Position numbers and translations under genes: made by a program. Shown in pieces: positions 1 to 8,686 of a DNA stretch of 64,000 bases. This DNA comes from Pseudomonadota bacterium (GTDB taxonomy: Bacteria > Pseudomonadota > Gammaproteobacteria > Steroidobacterales > Steroidobacteraceae): positions 1-64,000 of the forward strand of contig JADJBE010000001.1 of assembly GCA_016703895.1 (NCBI GenBank), written 5' to 3'. Each line of letters begins with the position of its first letter. Position 1 is the first letter of the stretch. A model generated the notes under the pieces. It worked only from the letters and a program-made list of their open reading frames with translations, did no database searches and had not been told where the DNA came from.

Positions 1-607
1 CGCCAGCCGGCAGCACCACCTCGAAACCGTCTTCGCCGGTGTAGCCGGTGCGGGCGACGAACCAGGCGCCGCACTCGCGACCAAAAAACGGCGCTTGCGC
101 CAACGCTTCATCCCGATCCGCCGGCGCTAACAACTCTGCCACTTTCTGGCGTGCCTCAGGACCCTGCACCGCGACCATGGCTAACTCGCTGCGTTCGTGC
201 ACCTGGACGCCAAAGGGAGCGGCATGCCGGCGCAGCCACGCGACGTCACTATCGCGTGTGCCGGCGTTGACGACCACGCGGAACCAGGACTCATCGAGGA
301 AGTAGACGATCAGATCGTCGAGCACGCCGCCGGCTTCATTCAACAGGCAGCTGTAGAGCGCCTTACCGGGTTCGCGCAACTTGCCCACATCGTTCGCGAG
401 CAAAAAGGCGAGGAATTCTCGCGTGCGCTTGCCTTGCACATCGACGACACACATATGGGACACGTCGAACACCCCGGCGCTGCGGCGTACCGCGTGGTGC
501 TCCTCGATCTGCGAACCGTAGTTGACCGGCATGTCCCAGCCGCCGAAGTCGACCATGCGCGCGCCCAGCGCCACGTGCAGATCGTATAGAGGTGTTCGTC
601 GTCCCAC
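1..607 (-). CDS. gcvT: Aminomethyltransferase, glycine cleavage T protein (N-terminal part)
   Basis: T protein of the glycine cleavage system; it releases ammonia and passes the methylene group to tetrahydrofolate. The visible 202 codons run off the left edge. They contain typical GcvT motifs: RTPLYDLHVALGARMVDFGG at the start, then DVSHM, LLNEAGGVLDDLIVY and ARTGYTGEDGFE. The GTG at 605-607 is chosen because a GGGAG ribosome-binding site lies about 9 bases upstream and the protein then starts where the family does. There is no ATG in a suitable place. The gene sits behind a glycine riboswitch, which independently supports the call. Confidence 0.95.
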   Translation of the reverse strand, partial: MGRRTPLYDLHVALGARMVDFGGWDMPVNYGSQIEEHHAVRRSAGVFDVSHMCVVDVQGKRTREFLAFLLANDVGKLREPGKALYSCLLNEAGGVLDDLIVYFLDESWFRVVVNAGTRDSDVAWLRRHAAPFGVQVHERSELAMVAVQGPEARQKVAELLAPADRDEALAQAPFFGRECGAWFVARTGYTGEDGFEVVLPAG

Positions 608-657
608 GCTGGCTGGCTCCCAAGACCCGAGGCAAGCCACGCGACGCAACGCGGCCC

Positions 658-695
658 AAAAAAAGGCGGCAGGCGCCTTGCCAGCACCTGCCGCC
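658..695 (-). terminator. Intrinsic terminator in the gcvT leader
   Basis: On the minus strand, a GC-rich stem (687-695 pairing with 665-673, nine perfect base pairs and further partial pairing) is followed by seven T residues (658-664). It lies between the glycine aptamers and the gcvT start codon, so it is very likely the expression platform of the riboswitch. Glycine binding would be expected to prevent this terminator, as in known gcv leaders (family knowledge, not shown here). Confidence 0.85.
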
Positions 696-696
696 C

Positions 697-902
697 CTAT
701 GTCCTTTTGACCTGAGAGATCGGGCATCAACGAACACGTCGACACCGCACCCCTTCGGTGGGCGGTCGACACCAGGTCGCCGCCACTCTCCAGAACCCGC
801 CAACAACCTTGCCGTACGTTTGCCTGAGCGTTTCCGGGCGGAACCTTGCGCCTTCGGCGCCCCGCCATGGCGGGGTCTCTCGGGTAAGGTCTGATAGAGC
901 GG
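697..902 (-). promoter_or_regulatory. Tandem glycine riboswitch controlling gcvT
   Basis: Two successive glycine aptamers can be read on the minus strand. The first (about 797-902) has CCCGAGAGAC, GCGCCGAAGGCGCAAGG and GGAAACGCTCAGGCAAACG. The second (about 697-793) has CTGGAGAGTG, CACCGAAGGGG and CTCTCAGGTCAAAAGGACA. These match the conserved P1/P3 core of the glycine class, including the CTCTCAGG-AAAGGAC signature. A terminator and gcvT follow directly. Tandem architecture is typical of gcv operons. Exact ends are approximate. Confidence 0.92.
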
Positions 903-910
903 GCCCGCAT

Positions 911-939
911 ATGATACCGCGCAGGCGAGCTCGCCCCAA
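911..939 (-). promoter_or_regulatory. Probable sigma-70 promoter of the gcvT transcript
   Basis: On the minus strand TTGGGG (934-939) and TATCAT (911-916) are separated by 17 bases, placing the transcript start near 904, just before the first aptamer. A 12-bp perfect palindrome GGCGAGCTCGCC (924-935) covers the spacer and the edge of the -35 and could be an operator. Both points are inference from sequence alone. Confidence 0.55.
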
Positions 940-1017
940 ATGAAATTCACGGCCGAGAAGACATATCCGACTAAAATCGCGACAGTCTTAGTTGATTGCA
1001 GTACGGTAAACGACGCC

Positions 1018-2308
1018 ATGTCTGTCATACGTAGAGCCAGTCTAGCCGTCACCATCGGCGGAGTTCATGTCGGCGGTACACCACCACGGGCCGCGCCCAT
1101 CATGGTGCAGTCCATGACTAACACCGACACTGCCGATATCGAAGGGACGGCGCAGCAGGTGAAGGCGCTGGCACGGGCTGGTTCGGAGGTCGTGCGCGTC
1201 ACCGTCAATTCGGCTGAAGCCGCCGCCGCCGTCGCCCCCATTGTCGAGCGGCTGGCGCAGCTTGGCGCCGAAGTACCGCTGGTAGGCGACTTTCACTTCA
1301 ATGGCCACAAACTGCTGCACGACCATCCCGAATGCGCCGCAGCACTCGCCAAGTACCGCATCAATCCGGGCAACGTCGGCCGCGGATCGAAGCGCGATCC
1401 ACAGTTCGCCGCGATGATCGAGACCGCCTGCCGCTACGAGAAACCGGTACGGATAGGCGTCAACTGGGGCAGTCTGGACCAAGCACTACTCACGCGCTTG
1501 ATGGACGAGAACTCACGCGCCGCCGAGCCCTTGTCAGCGACCGGCGTGATGCGCGAGGCTGTGGTGCTCTCGGCACTCGAGAGCGCTGCGCGCGCGGTGG
1601 AACTCGGCTTGCCGCGCGAGCGCATCGTTTTGTCTGCCAAGGTCAGCGGTGTACAGGATCTGATTGCGATCTACCGCAGCCTGGCCGCACGCTGCGACTA
1701 TCCCTTGCATCTCGGGCTAACCGAAGCTGGCATGGGCTCTAAAGGCATCGTCGCCTCGACCGCCGGCATGGCTGTGCTGTTGCAGGAGGGCATCGGTGAC
1801 ACCATACGTGTGTCACTAACACCTGAGCCGGGCGGCGACCGCACGCAGGAAGTGATCGTTGCGCAGGAAATCCTGCAGACCATGGGGCTACGTTCCTTCA
1901 CGCCGATGGTTATCGCTTGCCCCGGCTGCGGCCGCACCACGAGTAGTTATTTTCAGGAACTGGCGCAGTCGATCCAATCGCACATCCGCCATCGCATGCC
2001 GCAATGGCGCACGCAGTACACCGGCGTCGAGGACATGACCGTTGCCGTGATGGGCTGTGTGGTCAATGGCCCGGGAGAGCAAGCACGCCAATATTGGTAT
2101 CTCACTGCCCGGCACGGGTGAGCGGCCGGTAGCGCCCGTCTACGAAGATGGCCAGAAGACAGTCACGCTGAAGGGTGAGCAGATTGCCGCTGAATTCCAG
2201 GAACTTGTCGAGCGCTACGTGGCGCGCAGCTATGCGCCCCTCGAGCCCGACGGCCGCAGACCATCTGCAAGCCACGCTGCGAACCAACCGCCGGAGCCAA
2301 CACCATGA
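1018..2308 (+). CDS. ispG: 4-hydroxy-3-methylbut-2-enyl diphosphate synthase, frame broken near 2078
   Basis: IspG (GcpE) is the 4Fe-4S enzyme that makes HMBPP in the MEP isoprenoid pathway. Family motifs include PIMVQSMTNTDT, RINPGNVG, IRVSLTPEPGGD and the cluster cysteines in IACPGCGR and GCVVNGPGE. After GPGE the frame stops at 2121. The expected continuation (KHANIGISLPGTGE, then VAPVYEDGQKTVTLKGE) is intact in another frame and runs to 2308. The expected GAGAGAGC appears as GAGAGC at 2074-2079, so loss of one AG unit explains it. ATG 1018 is preferred over ATG 940 because the protein then starts like homologues and 940 lies against the divergent gcvT promoter. The stop overlaps phhB by ATGA. 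Confidence 0.9.
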
Positions 2309-2640
2309 CATCACTAACGACTCGAACATGCGTCCCGTGCGAGGGTGGCGTCACGCCGCTCAGCCGCGCGGGCACGGCAGAACTGATGCACAAGCTCCAT
2401 GCCCACTGGCGGTTGGCCGCCGACAACACCGACATCCGGCGCGCGTTCAGCTTTCCTGACTTCTATCACACGATGAGCTTCGTCAATGCCGTGGCACACA
2501 TTGCCAACACCGAGGACCATCATCCCGACCTTGAGATCGGCTATAACTACTGCCGCGTCCGTTATCAGACACATGCAATCAACGGCCTACACGACAACGA
2601 CTTCATCTGCGCCGCCAAGATCGATCAGTTAGCCATCTGA
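2305..2640 (+). CDS. phhB: Pterin-4a-carbinolamine dehydratase
   Basis: This 111-residue protein has the normal length for the PCD/DCoH family. It carries the conserved motif EDHHPDLEIGYN at residues 70-81, where the two histidines belong to the active site, and the C-terminal segment DNDFICAAKID typical of the family. It dehydrates 4a-hydroxytetrahydrobiopterin to recycle the cofactor of aromatic amino acid hydroxylases; no hydroxylase gene is present in the window. Its ATG overlaps the ispG stop (ATGA), suggesting translational coupling. Confidence 0.92.
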   Translation: MTSLTTRTCVPCEGGVTPLSRAGTAELMHKLHAHWRLAADNTDIRRAFSFPDFYHTMSFVNAVAHIANTEDHHPDLEIGYNYCRVRYQTHAINGLHDNDFICAAKIDQLAI

Positions 2641-2660
2641 CTGAACCCTGACCCAACGCC

Positions 2661-3128
2661 ATGGAGCCCACCACCGATCCGCGCTATCGACCACCGACGA
2701 GCGACATCGATCTGGCCGACGCGCCCCTCGACTTGGAACCTGCCTCCCGTGGACGGCGCTTTGCGAATCTCCTGATCGACTACGTTGGCGCAATCGGGAC
2801 CGTCTTTGTGGTTGCTTTTGCCTGGGCATTGTTGGGCGGTGACCTGAGCATCCTCGAAGGTGACAGCACCTCGCGCGACTGGCTGCTAGGTATAGGCGCC
2901 ATGTTGCTGTACTACCTGCCGCTCGAAGCGCAGTTCGGCATCACGCTCGGCAAGCTCATCACGGGCACGCGCGTGGTGAACGAAGATGGCCGGCAGCCAC
3001 GGTTTATGCAGATTCTCGGCCGAACGCTGGCCCGCTTCATACCCTTCGAGCCGTTTTCCTTCTTTGGTACGCCACCGCGCGGCTGGCATGACTCGCTGTC
3101 CGGCACGTACGTCGTGCGCCGCCGCTGA
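2661..3128 (+). CDS. RDD family membrane protein
   Basis: 155 residues. A cytoplasmic N-terminal stretch of about 35 residues is followed by RFANLLIDYVGAIGTVFVV, which contains the R and D positions that name the RDD family and starts the first membrane segment. A second hydrophobic segment (LLGIGAMLLYYLPL) precedes GKLITGTRVVNEDGRQP, another RDD family hallmark. Function of single RDD proteins is mostly unknown. It follows phhB by 20 bases on the same strand, so the two may be cotranscribed. It converges on the DMT transporter. Confidence 0.85.
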   Translation: MEPTTDPRYRPPTSDIDLADAPLDLEPASRGRRFANLLIDYVGAIGTVFVVAFAWALLGGDLSILEGDSTSRDWLLGIGAMLLYYLPLEAQFGITLGKLITGTRVVNEDGRQPRFMQILGRTLARFIPFEPFSFFGTPPRGWHDSLSGTYVVRRR

Positions 3129-3137
3129 TGGGCCACC

Positions 3138-4013
3138 TCACGAGTTGCCTGCACGGTGCTCGTGGCGTAGTAGTAGCAAGCCGGCCGCGATGACAATACC
3201 GGCGCCGACCAGCGTTCTAAATGCCGGCACGGAGCCCCACACGGATAGATCAATTGCGATGCCCCACCCCAGCGCCGTGTACTCCAACGGCGCCACACTG
3301 GCCGCCGGCGCACGTTGAAATGCGACGGTGACGCAGTACTGAGCGATGGTTCCAAACACTGCGATCGCCGCCAGAATGGGCCAGTGGGACTGTTGGATCG
3401 GCAACCAGACGGGCAGCGCCAGCAGCATGGAGCCACCCGCCATCACGCAAGTCAGCCAGAACATCATCGAGTGCGTGCTGTCGGTGCGGCCGAGCACCTT
3501 CACCAGAATCACGGTCAGCGCATAACAGACCGCCGTAGCAAGAATCGCGAGCCCGCCCAGGCTGACAAAACCGGTGCCGCGCGGATTGAGCGCAACTAGA
3601 ACGCCGACGAAACCGACCGTGACCGCCAGCCACTGCGCACGAACCACCGACTCGCCTAACAACAGCACGGACAAGGCGGTGACCATCAAGGGCGCGACGA
3701 AAAAGATCGCGTAGGCCTCAGTCAGCCCGAGAGTCATCAAGCCAAAACTGAAACTCACCATCATACCGACCGATAACACGCCGCGCAGCAGCTGCAATCC
3801 CCAGCGCACTCGAACCAGCTGGCTGACACCGCCCGCCCACAGCGCCCACACCAAGACCAGCGGCAGTGACACCAAACCGCGCAATGCCGCGACCTGCGCG
3901 GGCGGGTAGTGCGCCACCAGCAGCTTCAGACAGGCGTCGAGAACGGCAAACGCCGCGACTGCGACGAGCATGGCGGCCATGCCCGCGAGCCGAGGATTTT
4001 GGATACCGAACAC
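3138..4013 (-). CDS. EamA/DMT-superfamily transporter
   Basis: 291 residues with about ten hydrophobic segments in two homologous halves, as in EamA-type drug/metabolite transporters. Recognisable elements include the N-terminal helix AAMLVAVAAFAVLDACLKLL, the ALRGLVSLPLVL loop region, and a second EamA unit beginning near LGGLAILATAVCYALTVILV. Substrate cannot be inferred. The C-terminus is short and charged (HEHRAGNS). It is convergent with the RDD gene and 9 bases away. Confidence 0.85.
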   Translation of the reverse strand: MFGIQNPRLAGMAAMLVAVAAFAVLDACLKLLVAHYPPAQVAALRGLVSLPLVLVWALWAGGVSQLVRVRWGLQLLRGVLSVGMMVSFSFGLMTLGLTEAYAIFFVAPLMVTALSVLLLGESVVRAQWLAVTVGFVGVLVALNPRGTGFVSLGGLAILATAVCYALTVILVKVLGRTDSTHSMMFWLTCVMAGGSMLLALPVWLPIQQSHWPILAAIAVFGTIAQYCVTVAFQRAPAASVAPLEYTALGWGIAIDLSVWGSVPAFRTLVGAGIVIAAGLLLLRHEHRAGNS

Positions 4014-4064
4014 GCGCGCATTGTAGGCACGCCGTCGGCCAGCCGCCGAGTCTTTGCGAGGCTG

Positions 4065-4796
4065 CTAGATAACGATCGGCGAAAATACCAACAGCTGCAT
4101 CGGCGTGTACCCTGACGGCCAACGACCAGAGAGCTCGATAAGGTAGCGCTCATCACGCGGCGCGGACTGGCCCCGATCTACCAACAGCTCGATGCGCAAC
4201 GACAGTCCGGAGCGCCAGACCGGCGCCAGTTCGTCGGCCAGAAATTCCGGCACCCAATCGACCGGCTGCCCCTTTGCCGAAGTGAGTTGAACTCGCGCTC
4301 GCCTGCCAAGCTCATCTTGGACCAGGTTAGCCTGCAGCAACTGTCCCGCTGCCAAGTCGCGAGTCGTTGCATCGACAGTCTCACGGACATAGAACTGGCA
4401 ACAAAACATGCCGTCATAGTTGCCGCGCAGGTTTGGCATGGTGACCAGCAGCTGCGTGGTGGGTAACCGCGTGGGAATAGCCAATTCGCTCAAGGTTTGC
4501 TCGCCGTCCAACTGCCAGCCGGGATTGGCACCTTCATGGCGCCGCGCCAAGGTCGACTCAAACACCGGAAACAGCGTTTTGGAATGGTAGCGCTGGGTCA
4601 GATTGGGCAAATCCGGCAGCGGCACCACTTGCGTACGCGCACCCAGATGCAAAGCACCACAGGTGTAGACGAACCCGTAGCGACCATTTGCATAGGACAA
4701 CTCACCCACTGGAACACTACGACCGAGATGCTCGGTGACGACGAATACCGAGCGCTTGTCGGCGACGGCCGCCACCGACAAGTGACTGCTTTGCAT
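4065..4796 (-). CDS. Uncharacterised 243-residue protein, possible HipA-N-like N-terminus
   Basis: I do not recognise this gene firmly. No signal peptide or membrane segment is visible. The segment VGELSYANGRYGFVYTCGAL (about residues 30-50) followed by RYHSKTLFPVFESTLARRHE resembles the layout of the small N-terminal domain of HipA-family proteins (a YxxGRYxFxY strand, then YxSxxLFPxF), but no HipA kinase domain follows. The C-terminal half (LLVTMPNLRGNYDGMFCCQFYVRE onward) looks like a compact beta-rich domain. It lies 64 bases downstream of the ubiI-like gene on the same strand and could be the last gene of that operon. The start is uncertain because no clear ribosome-binding site precedes ATG 4796. 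Confidence 0.6.
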   Translation of the reverse strand: MQSSHLSVAAVADKRSVFVVTEHLGRSVPVGELSYANGRYGFVYTCGALHLGARTQVVPLPDLPNLTQRYHSKTLFPVFESTLARRHEGANPGWQLDGEQTLSELAIPTRLPTTQLLVTMPNLRGNYDGMFCCQFYVRETVDATTRDLAAGQLLQANLVQDELGRRARVQLTSAKGQPVDWVPEFLADELAPVWRSGLSLRIELLVDRGQSAPRDERYLIELSGRWPSGYTPMQLLVFSPIVI

Positions 4797-4860
4797 GGAC
4801 TAACTGTTTTCTAAAGCAAAAGTAATACCCCTACTCTGTGTCCGATTGGCGACGGTTCTC

Positions 4861-6087
4861 TCAGCGTGCCGCGCGCGGCAACTCGCCGACTGCGCCCAGT
4901 GCGCGTCTCACCAACAACTGCTTGGCAAGCGTGCTGCGGCCAACGATTGGCAAGGCTTGCTGCGCGAGGGTCGCGACCGGACCGGAACCGCGCGCCAGCC
5001 AACGGTTGAAGCTATCCATCGTTGCACTAACAATTTGGTTGTCGGTGCGCCGCCAGCGCTCATAGCGCCGCAACAGGCGCAGCGCACCCGGATCCTCACG
5101 GTCGGATGCTGCGTCCTGCAGCACTTGCACGAGCGCCGCCGCATCAAGTAGCCCCAGGTTGACGCCCTGCCCCGCCAGCGGATGGATCACATGGGCGGCA
5201 TCACCAACCAATGCGACTCGCTCGCGGACATAAGCGTCGGCCGACTGTTTGACGAGATCGACCGCCGCGCGCTCGGAACTCAGCTCGAGGCGACCCAACA
5301 CGTCATCGGAATCGGCGGTCAACGCAGCCGCGAACTCTTGGGCGGACAAGGCCATCAATCGCGCAGCACGCTCGTCCGGTACCGACCAGACAATCGACGA
5401 CCGCCCATCAGCGAGCGGCAACAGCGCCAGCGTGCCATCGCCCAGAAACCGCTGCCACGCGGTCCGCTCATGCGGCCGCTGCGATGTCACGACAGCGACG
5501 ATCGCGCGTTGCCCGTAGTCGGCAGCAGTCAAACCCAGACCGGCCAGTGTACGGACCTGTGAGCGTGCGCCATCCGCGCCAACGACCAGTCGAGTCGTCA
5601 AAGCAGCCGTCGAAGTGGTTAGTTCAACTTGTCGGGAGTCGGCCGTCAGCGACTGCAATGAACCAGCCACGAACGCGACACCCGCTCCGGTTGCGGCGAC
5701 GTACAGTGCCGATTGCAGCACCCTGTTCTCGACGATGTGCCCCAAGTTTGGTTCACCCGCTTCGTCTGCGGCGAAGCTCAAAACGTCGGCACTGCGCGGT
5801 GGCACGTTCGCATGCCACACCGTCATGCGCTCGTAGGGACTGGCGCGCTGCGCGGCAATGGCCGGCCACGCGCCGACGTGCAACAGTATCCGCTCGCTGG
5901 CCCGCGACAACGCGAAGACACGCAGATCGATCGGGTCGGCCGCTGTCGGGCTTGGCGGTGGCTGCCGATCGAGCAACGCGATTCGCTCAGGCCGCACAAC
6001 ACCCGCCGTGACCAACAGCACAGCCACGCAACAGCCGACCGGACCTGCGCCCACGATCACGACGTCAAACTGAGGCTCAGAATTCAA
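4861..6087 (-). CDS. ubiI: UbiH/UbiF/UbiI-family FAD-dependent hydroxylase
   Basis: Class A flavoprotein monooxygenase of ubiquinone biosynthesis. It has the N-terminal Rossmann motif VVIVGAGPVGCCVA, a central DG motif (VVGADGARSQVR) and the second FAD motif VALVGDAAHVIHPLAGQGVNLGL. Position directly after ubiH in the pepP-ubiH-ubiI order suggests the C5 hydroxylase UbiI, but UbiF-type activity cannot be excluded. The open frame extends upstream to a TTG at 6159 inside ubiH. I place the start at TTG 6085-6087, 17 bases after the ubiH stop, because the protein then begins just before the Rossmann fold. No good ribosome-binding site is visible. Confidence 0.85.
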   Translation of the reverse strand: MNSEPQFDVVIVGAGPVGCCVAVLLVTAGVVRPERIALLDRQPPPSPTAADPIDLRVFALSRASERILLHVGAWPAIAAQRASPYERMTVWHANVPPRSADVLSFAADEAGEPNLGHIVENRVLQSALYVAATGAGVAFVAGSLQSLTADSRQVELTTSTAALTTRLVVGADGARSQVRTLAGLGLTAADYGQRAIVAVVTSQRPHERTAWQRFLGDGTLALLPLADGRSSIVWSVPDERAARLMALSAQEFAAALTADSDDVLGRLELSSERAAVDLVKQSADAYVRERVALVGDAAHVIHPLAGQGVNLGLLDAAALVQVLQDAASDREDPGALRLLRRYERWRRTDNQIVSATMDSFNRWLARGSGPVATLAQQALPIVGRSTLAKQLLVRRALGAVGELPRAAR

Positions 6088-6104
6088 GGGCGGCGTGCAA
6101 GCGA

Positions 6105-7337
6105 TCAGTTGAGCGGCAAGCCGCGCACCAAGCGCGGCATACGTCCGGCGAAACCCCAACTCACGCGCGACAACGCCGTCTTCGCGGTGGGCGATAGATC
6201 GAATAGCAGCATGCCGAGATTGCGCGCGACGCCAAATCCCGGCCGCTGATCGGCAAACAACTTGACCAGGCTATCCGTAAAGCGGGTGACCCCGCGTCGA
6301 TCCTGCGCACGCCAATCGGCAAACTGTTGCAGCAAAGCGGACGAACCAGGGTCGCCCGTGTGTAGCGCGAGTAGCTCGGCCAGCGTCGCTGCATCTCTGA
6401 GACCCAAGTTGAAACCCTGACCCGCGACCGGATGCAAGGCCTGGGCAGAATTACCGACCAGCACCGTTCGGTTGGCGATCGTTGCGTCGGCACGGGTCAG
6501 CTTGAGCGGATACGAGCCGCGCCGGCCCACCTTCAGCAACCGACCGGCGCGCCAGCCGAACGCTTGCATCAGTTCTGTCAGGAAATTCTCATCGGACAAC
6601 TGCAACACGGCGGCGGCACGGTCCGGGCGCAGTGTCCACACGACGGTGTAACTACCATCCGGCAACGGCAGCACCGCCAGTGGTCCGGTGGGCGTGAACC
6701 GCTCATAGGCTGTGCCGTCGTTGGGCCGGTCGGCCGCCACGTTGACGACGACCGCAACCTGGCCATAGTCCTCGACGTGTGCGGACAGGCCGCTGGCCGT
6801 TCGCAGCATCGATTGCGCACCGTCGGCGGCGACAGCTAGCGCACAAGTCAAGCGTCGCTGACCACTGTCACCACAATCGACCGTTAACGCCAGACTGTCG
6901 GCACTGGTATCGATCGCGACAGGTCGCGCCGGCATCAACACGTCGACCCAGCCAGCCTCGCTCAATCCCGCCCACAACGCCCGACCAATCACCCTGTTCG
7001 GCACGACATAGCCAAACGCATCGACACCTTGCGCGGTGGCGTCGAGCCGCGCAAAACCGTAGCGCCCCGCATCCGAGACATGAATCGCTTTGATCGGTGC
7101 GGCGTGCGGCGCCATGGCTTGCCAAACGCCGAGCGCTTGAAACACTTGCCGGCTACCGTTGCCAAGTGCGGTCGTGCGCTCATCGAAGCTCGGCTGGGCG
7201 GTCGAGTCGGGGGCGACGCCCTCGATCAATACCGCCCGCCAAGGTGTGCCACGCAAGGCCAACGCAAAGCTTGCGCCGACCATCCCGCCGCCGACAATCG
7301 CGATGTCATACTGCGTCGTGGCCGCGTTGGCGCTCAT
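6105..7337 (-). CDS. ubiH: 2-octaprenyl-6-methoxyphenyl hydroxylase
   Basis: 410 residues, the usual length of UbiH. The FAD-binding motif IAIVGGGMVGASFALAL lies near the N-terminus. The DG motif (VAADGAQSMLRTASG) is mid-protein, and TVLVGNSAQALHPVAGQGFNLGLRDA is the distal FAD motif with the conserved GxNxAxxxHPxxGQGxNxG pattern. The enzyme acts in aerobic ubiquinone synthesis, as do coq7 (17 kb) and the following ubiI-like gene. Its ATG overlaps the pepP stop by four bases, indicating coupled translation in the operon ygfB-pepP-ubiH-ubiI. Confidence 0.92.
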   Translation of the reverse strand: MSANAATTQYDIAIVGGGMVGASFALALRGTPWRAVLIEGVAPDSTAQPSFDERTTALGNGSRQVFQALGVWQAMAPHAAPIKAIHVSDAGRYGFARLDATAQGVDAFGYVVPNRVIGRALWAGLSEAGWVDVLMPARPVAIDTSADSLALTVDCGDSGQRRLTCALAVAADGAQSMLRTASGLSAHVEDYGQVAVVVNVAADRPNDGTAYERFTPTGPLAVLPLPDGSYTVVWTLRPDRAAAVLQLSDENFLTELMQAFGWRAGRLLKVGRRGSYPLKLTRADATIANRTVLVGNSAQALHPVAGQGFNLGLRDAATLAELLALHTGDPGSSALLQQFADWRAQDRRGVTRFTDSLVKLFADQRPGFGVARNLGMLLFDLSPTAKTALSRVSWGFAGRMPRLVRGLPLN

Positions 7338-8662
7338 CGACGTGCCGCCATCAGCGCTTCGATCTCTGCCGGGTCCTTGGGCACACCGCTGGTCAACACC
7401 TCACAACCATCGGGTGTGACCACGACATCGTCCTCGATACGGATGCCGATGCCGCGAAAACGCGGCGGGACACCGCGCAGGCCCGGCGCAATATAGATAC
7501 CCGGCTCGATCGTCAGCACCATCCCCGGCTCGAGCACGCGCCATTCATCACCGACTTTGTAGTCTCCCACGTCGTGGACATCGAGCCCTAACCAGTGCCC
7601 GGTGCGATGCATGTAGTACTTGCGATAGGCCAGCTTCTGTTGCAACTGCGCCGTCCGGCCTTTGAGAAGCCCGAGGCGCACGAGCCCGTGGGTGATCACT
7701 TTCACGGCCGCCTCGTGCGGCGCATTCCAATGCGCACCCGGCTTGACCGCCGCAATGGCTGCCAGATTGGCTTCCAGCACGACGTCGTAGACGGCGCGCT
7801 GCTGACGCGTGAAGCGGCCATTGATTGGGAAGGTGCGTGTAATGTCCGACGCGTAGCACCCCACTTCACAACCGGCATCGATCAGCAACAGGTCGCCGTC
7901 GCGGAGCGGCGCGTCGTTCTCGTGGTAATGCAAGATACAGCCGTTCGCACCACCGCCGACGATGGGGTAGTAGGAGGTCTCGCAATGGTGGCGGCCGAAC
8001 TCGTGCAGCAGCTCCGCCATCACCTCGTATTCATTGCGGCCGGGTTTCGCAAACCGCATCGCTCGCACGTGCGCGCCGGCCGCGATCCGCGCCGATTCAC
8101 GCATCAACACGAGTTCGGCACGAGTCTTATAGAGCCGCATGTCGTGCAGCACATGGTCGAGCGCAACCATCTCCTGCGGTGCATGCCGTCCATCGCGAGC
8201 CTGCGTGCGCAGACCATTGACCCAACCGACCACACGTTGATCGAACTCGGGATGCGTGCCCATCGCGTAGTAGACCCGCGCCTGGTTTTCCAACAGACCC
8301 GGCAGGATCTCGTCGATATCGCTGATCGGAAACGCGTCGTCAGCGGCGAACACCTTGGTCGCGCCATCAGGCCCGGCGCGTTTACCGTCCCAGGTCTCGC
8401 GTTCAGGATCGCGGTCGCGCACGAACAGCACGTACTCGCCATGCGGCCGACCCGGCACGAGGACCGCGACTGCCTCCGGCTCGCCAAAGCCGGTCAGATA
8501 GTGGAAGTCGCTGTCCTGCCGGTAGGGATAGTGAACGTCGTTATTACGTACCCGCTCGGGAGCCGCCGGCACGATTGCGATGGAATCTCGCCCCGTCTGG
8601 CGCATCAGGGTCCGGCGGCGGCGGGCGGATTCCTCTTTCGGTAGTTGGTGTCTGGTAGCCAT
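7334..8662 (-). CDS. pepP: Xaa-Pro aminopeptidase
   Basis: 442 residues, close to E. coli PepP. The N-terminal aminopeptidase-P domain (RNNDVHYPYRQDSDFHYLTGF) is followed by a pita-bread metallopeptidase domain. Metal-ligand regions are LLIDAGCEVGCYASDITRTFP (two Asp), HRTGHWLGLDVHDVG (His), LTIEPGIYI (Glu) and IRIEDDVVV (Glu). It releases N-terminal residues before proline and binds two Mn ions (family knowledge). It sits in the classical ygfB-pepP-ubiH order. Confidence 0.95.
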   Translation of the reverse strand: MATRHQLPKEESARRRRTLMRQTGRDSIAIVPAAPERVRNNDVHYPYRQDSDFHYLTGFGEPEAVAVLVPGRPHGEYVLFVRDRDPERETWDGKRAGPDGATKVFAADDAFPISDIDEILPGLLENQARVYYAMGTHPEFDQRVVGWVNGLRTQARDGRHAPQEMVALDHVLHDMRLYKTRAELVLMRESARIAAGAHVRAMRFAKPGRNEYEVMAELLHEFGRHHCETSYYPIVGGGANGCILHYHENDAPLRDGDLLLIDAGCEVGCYASDITRTFPINGRFTRQQRAVYDVVLEANLAAIAAVKPGAHWNAPHEAAVKVITHGLVRLGLLKGRTAQLQQKLAYRKYYMHRTGHWLGLDVHDVGDYKVGDEWRVLEPGMVLTIEPGIYIAPGLRGVPPRFRGIGIRIEDDVVVTPDGCEVLTSGVPKDPAEIEALMAARR

Positions 8663-8686
8663 CGAGTAAGCGGCAAGGCCCGCCCG

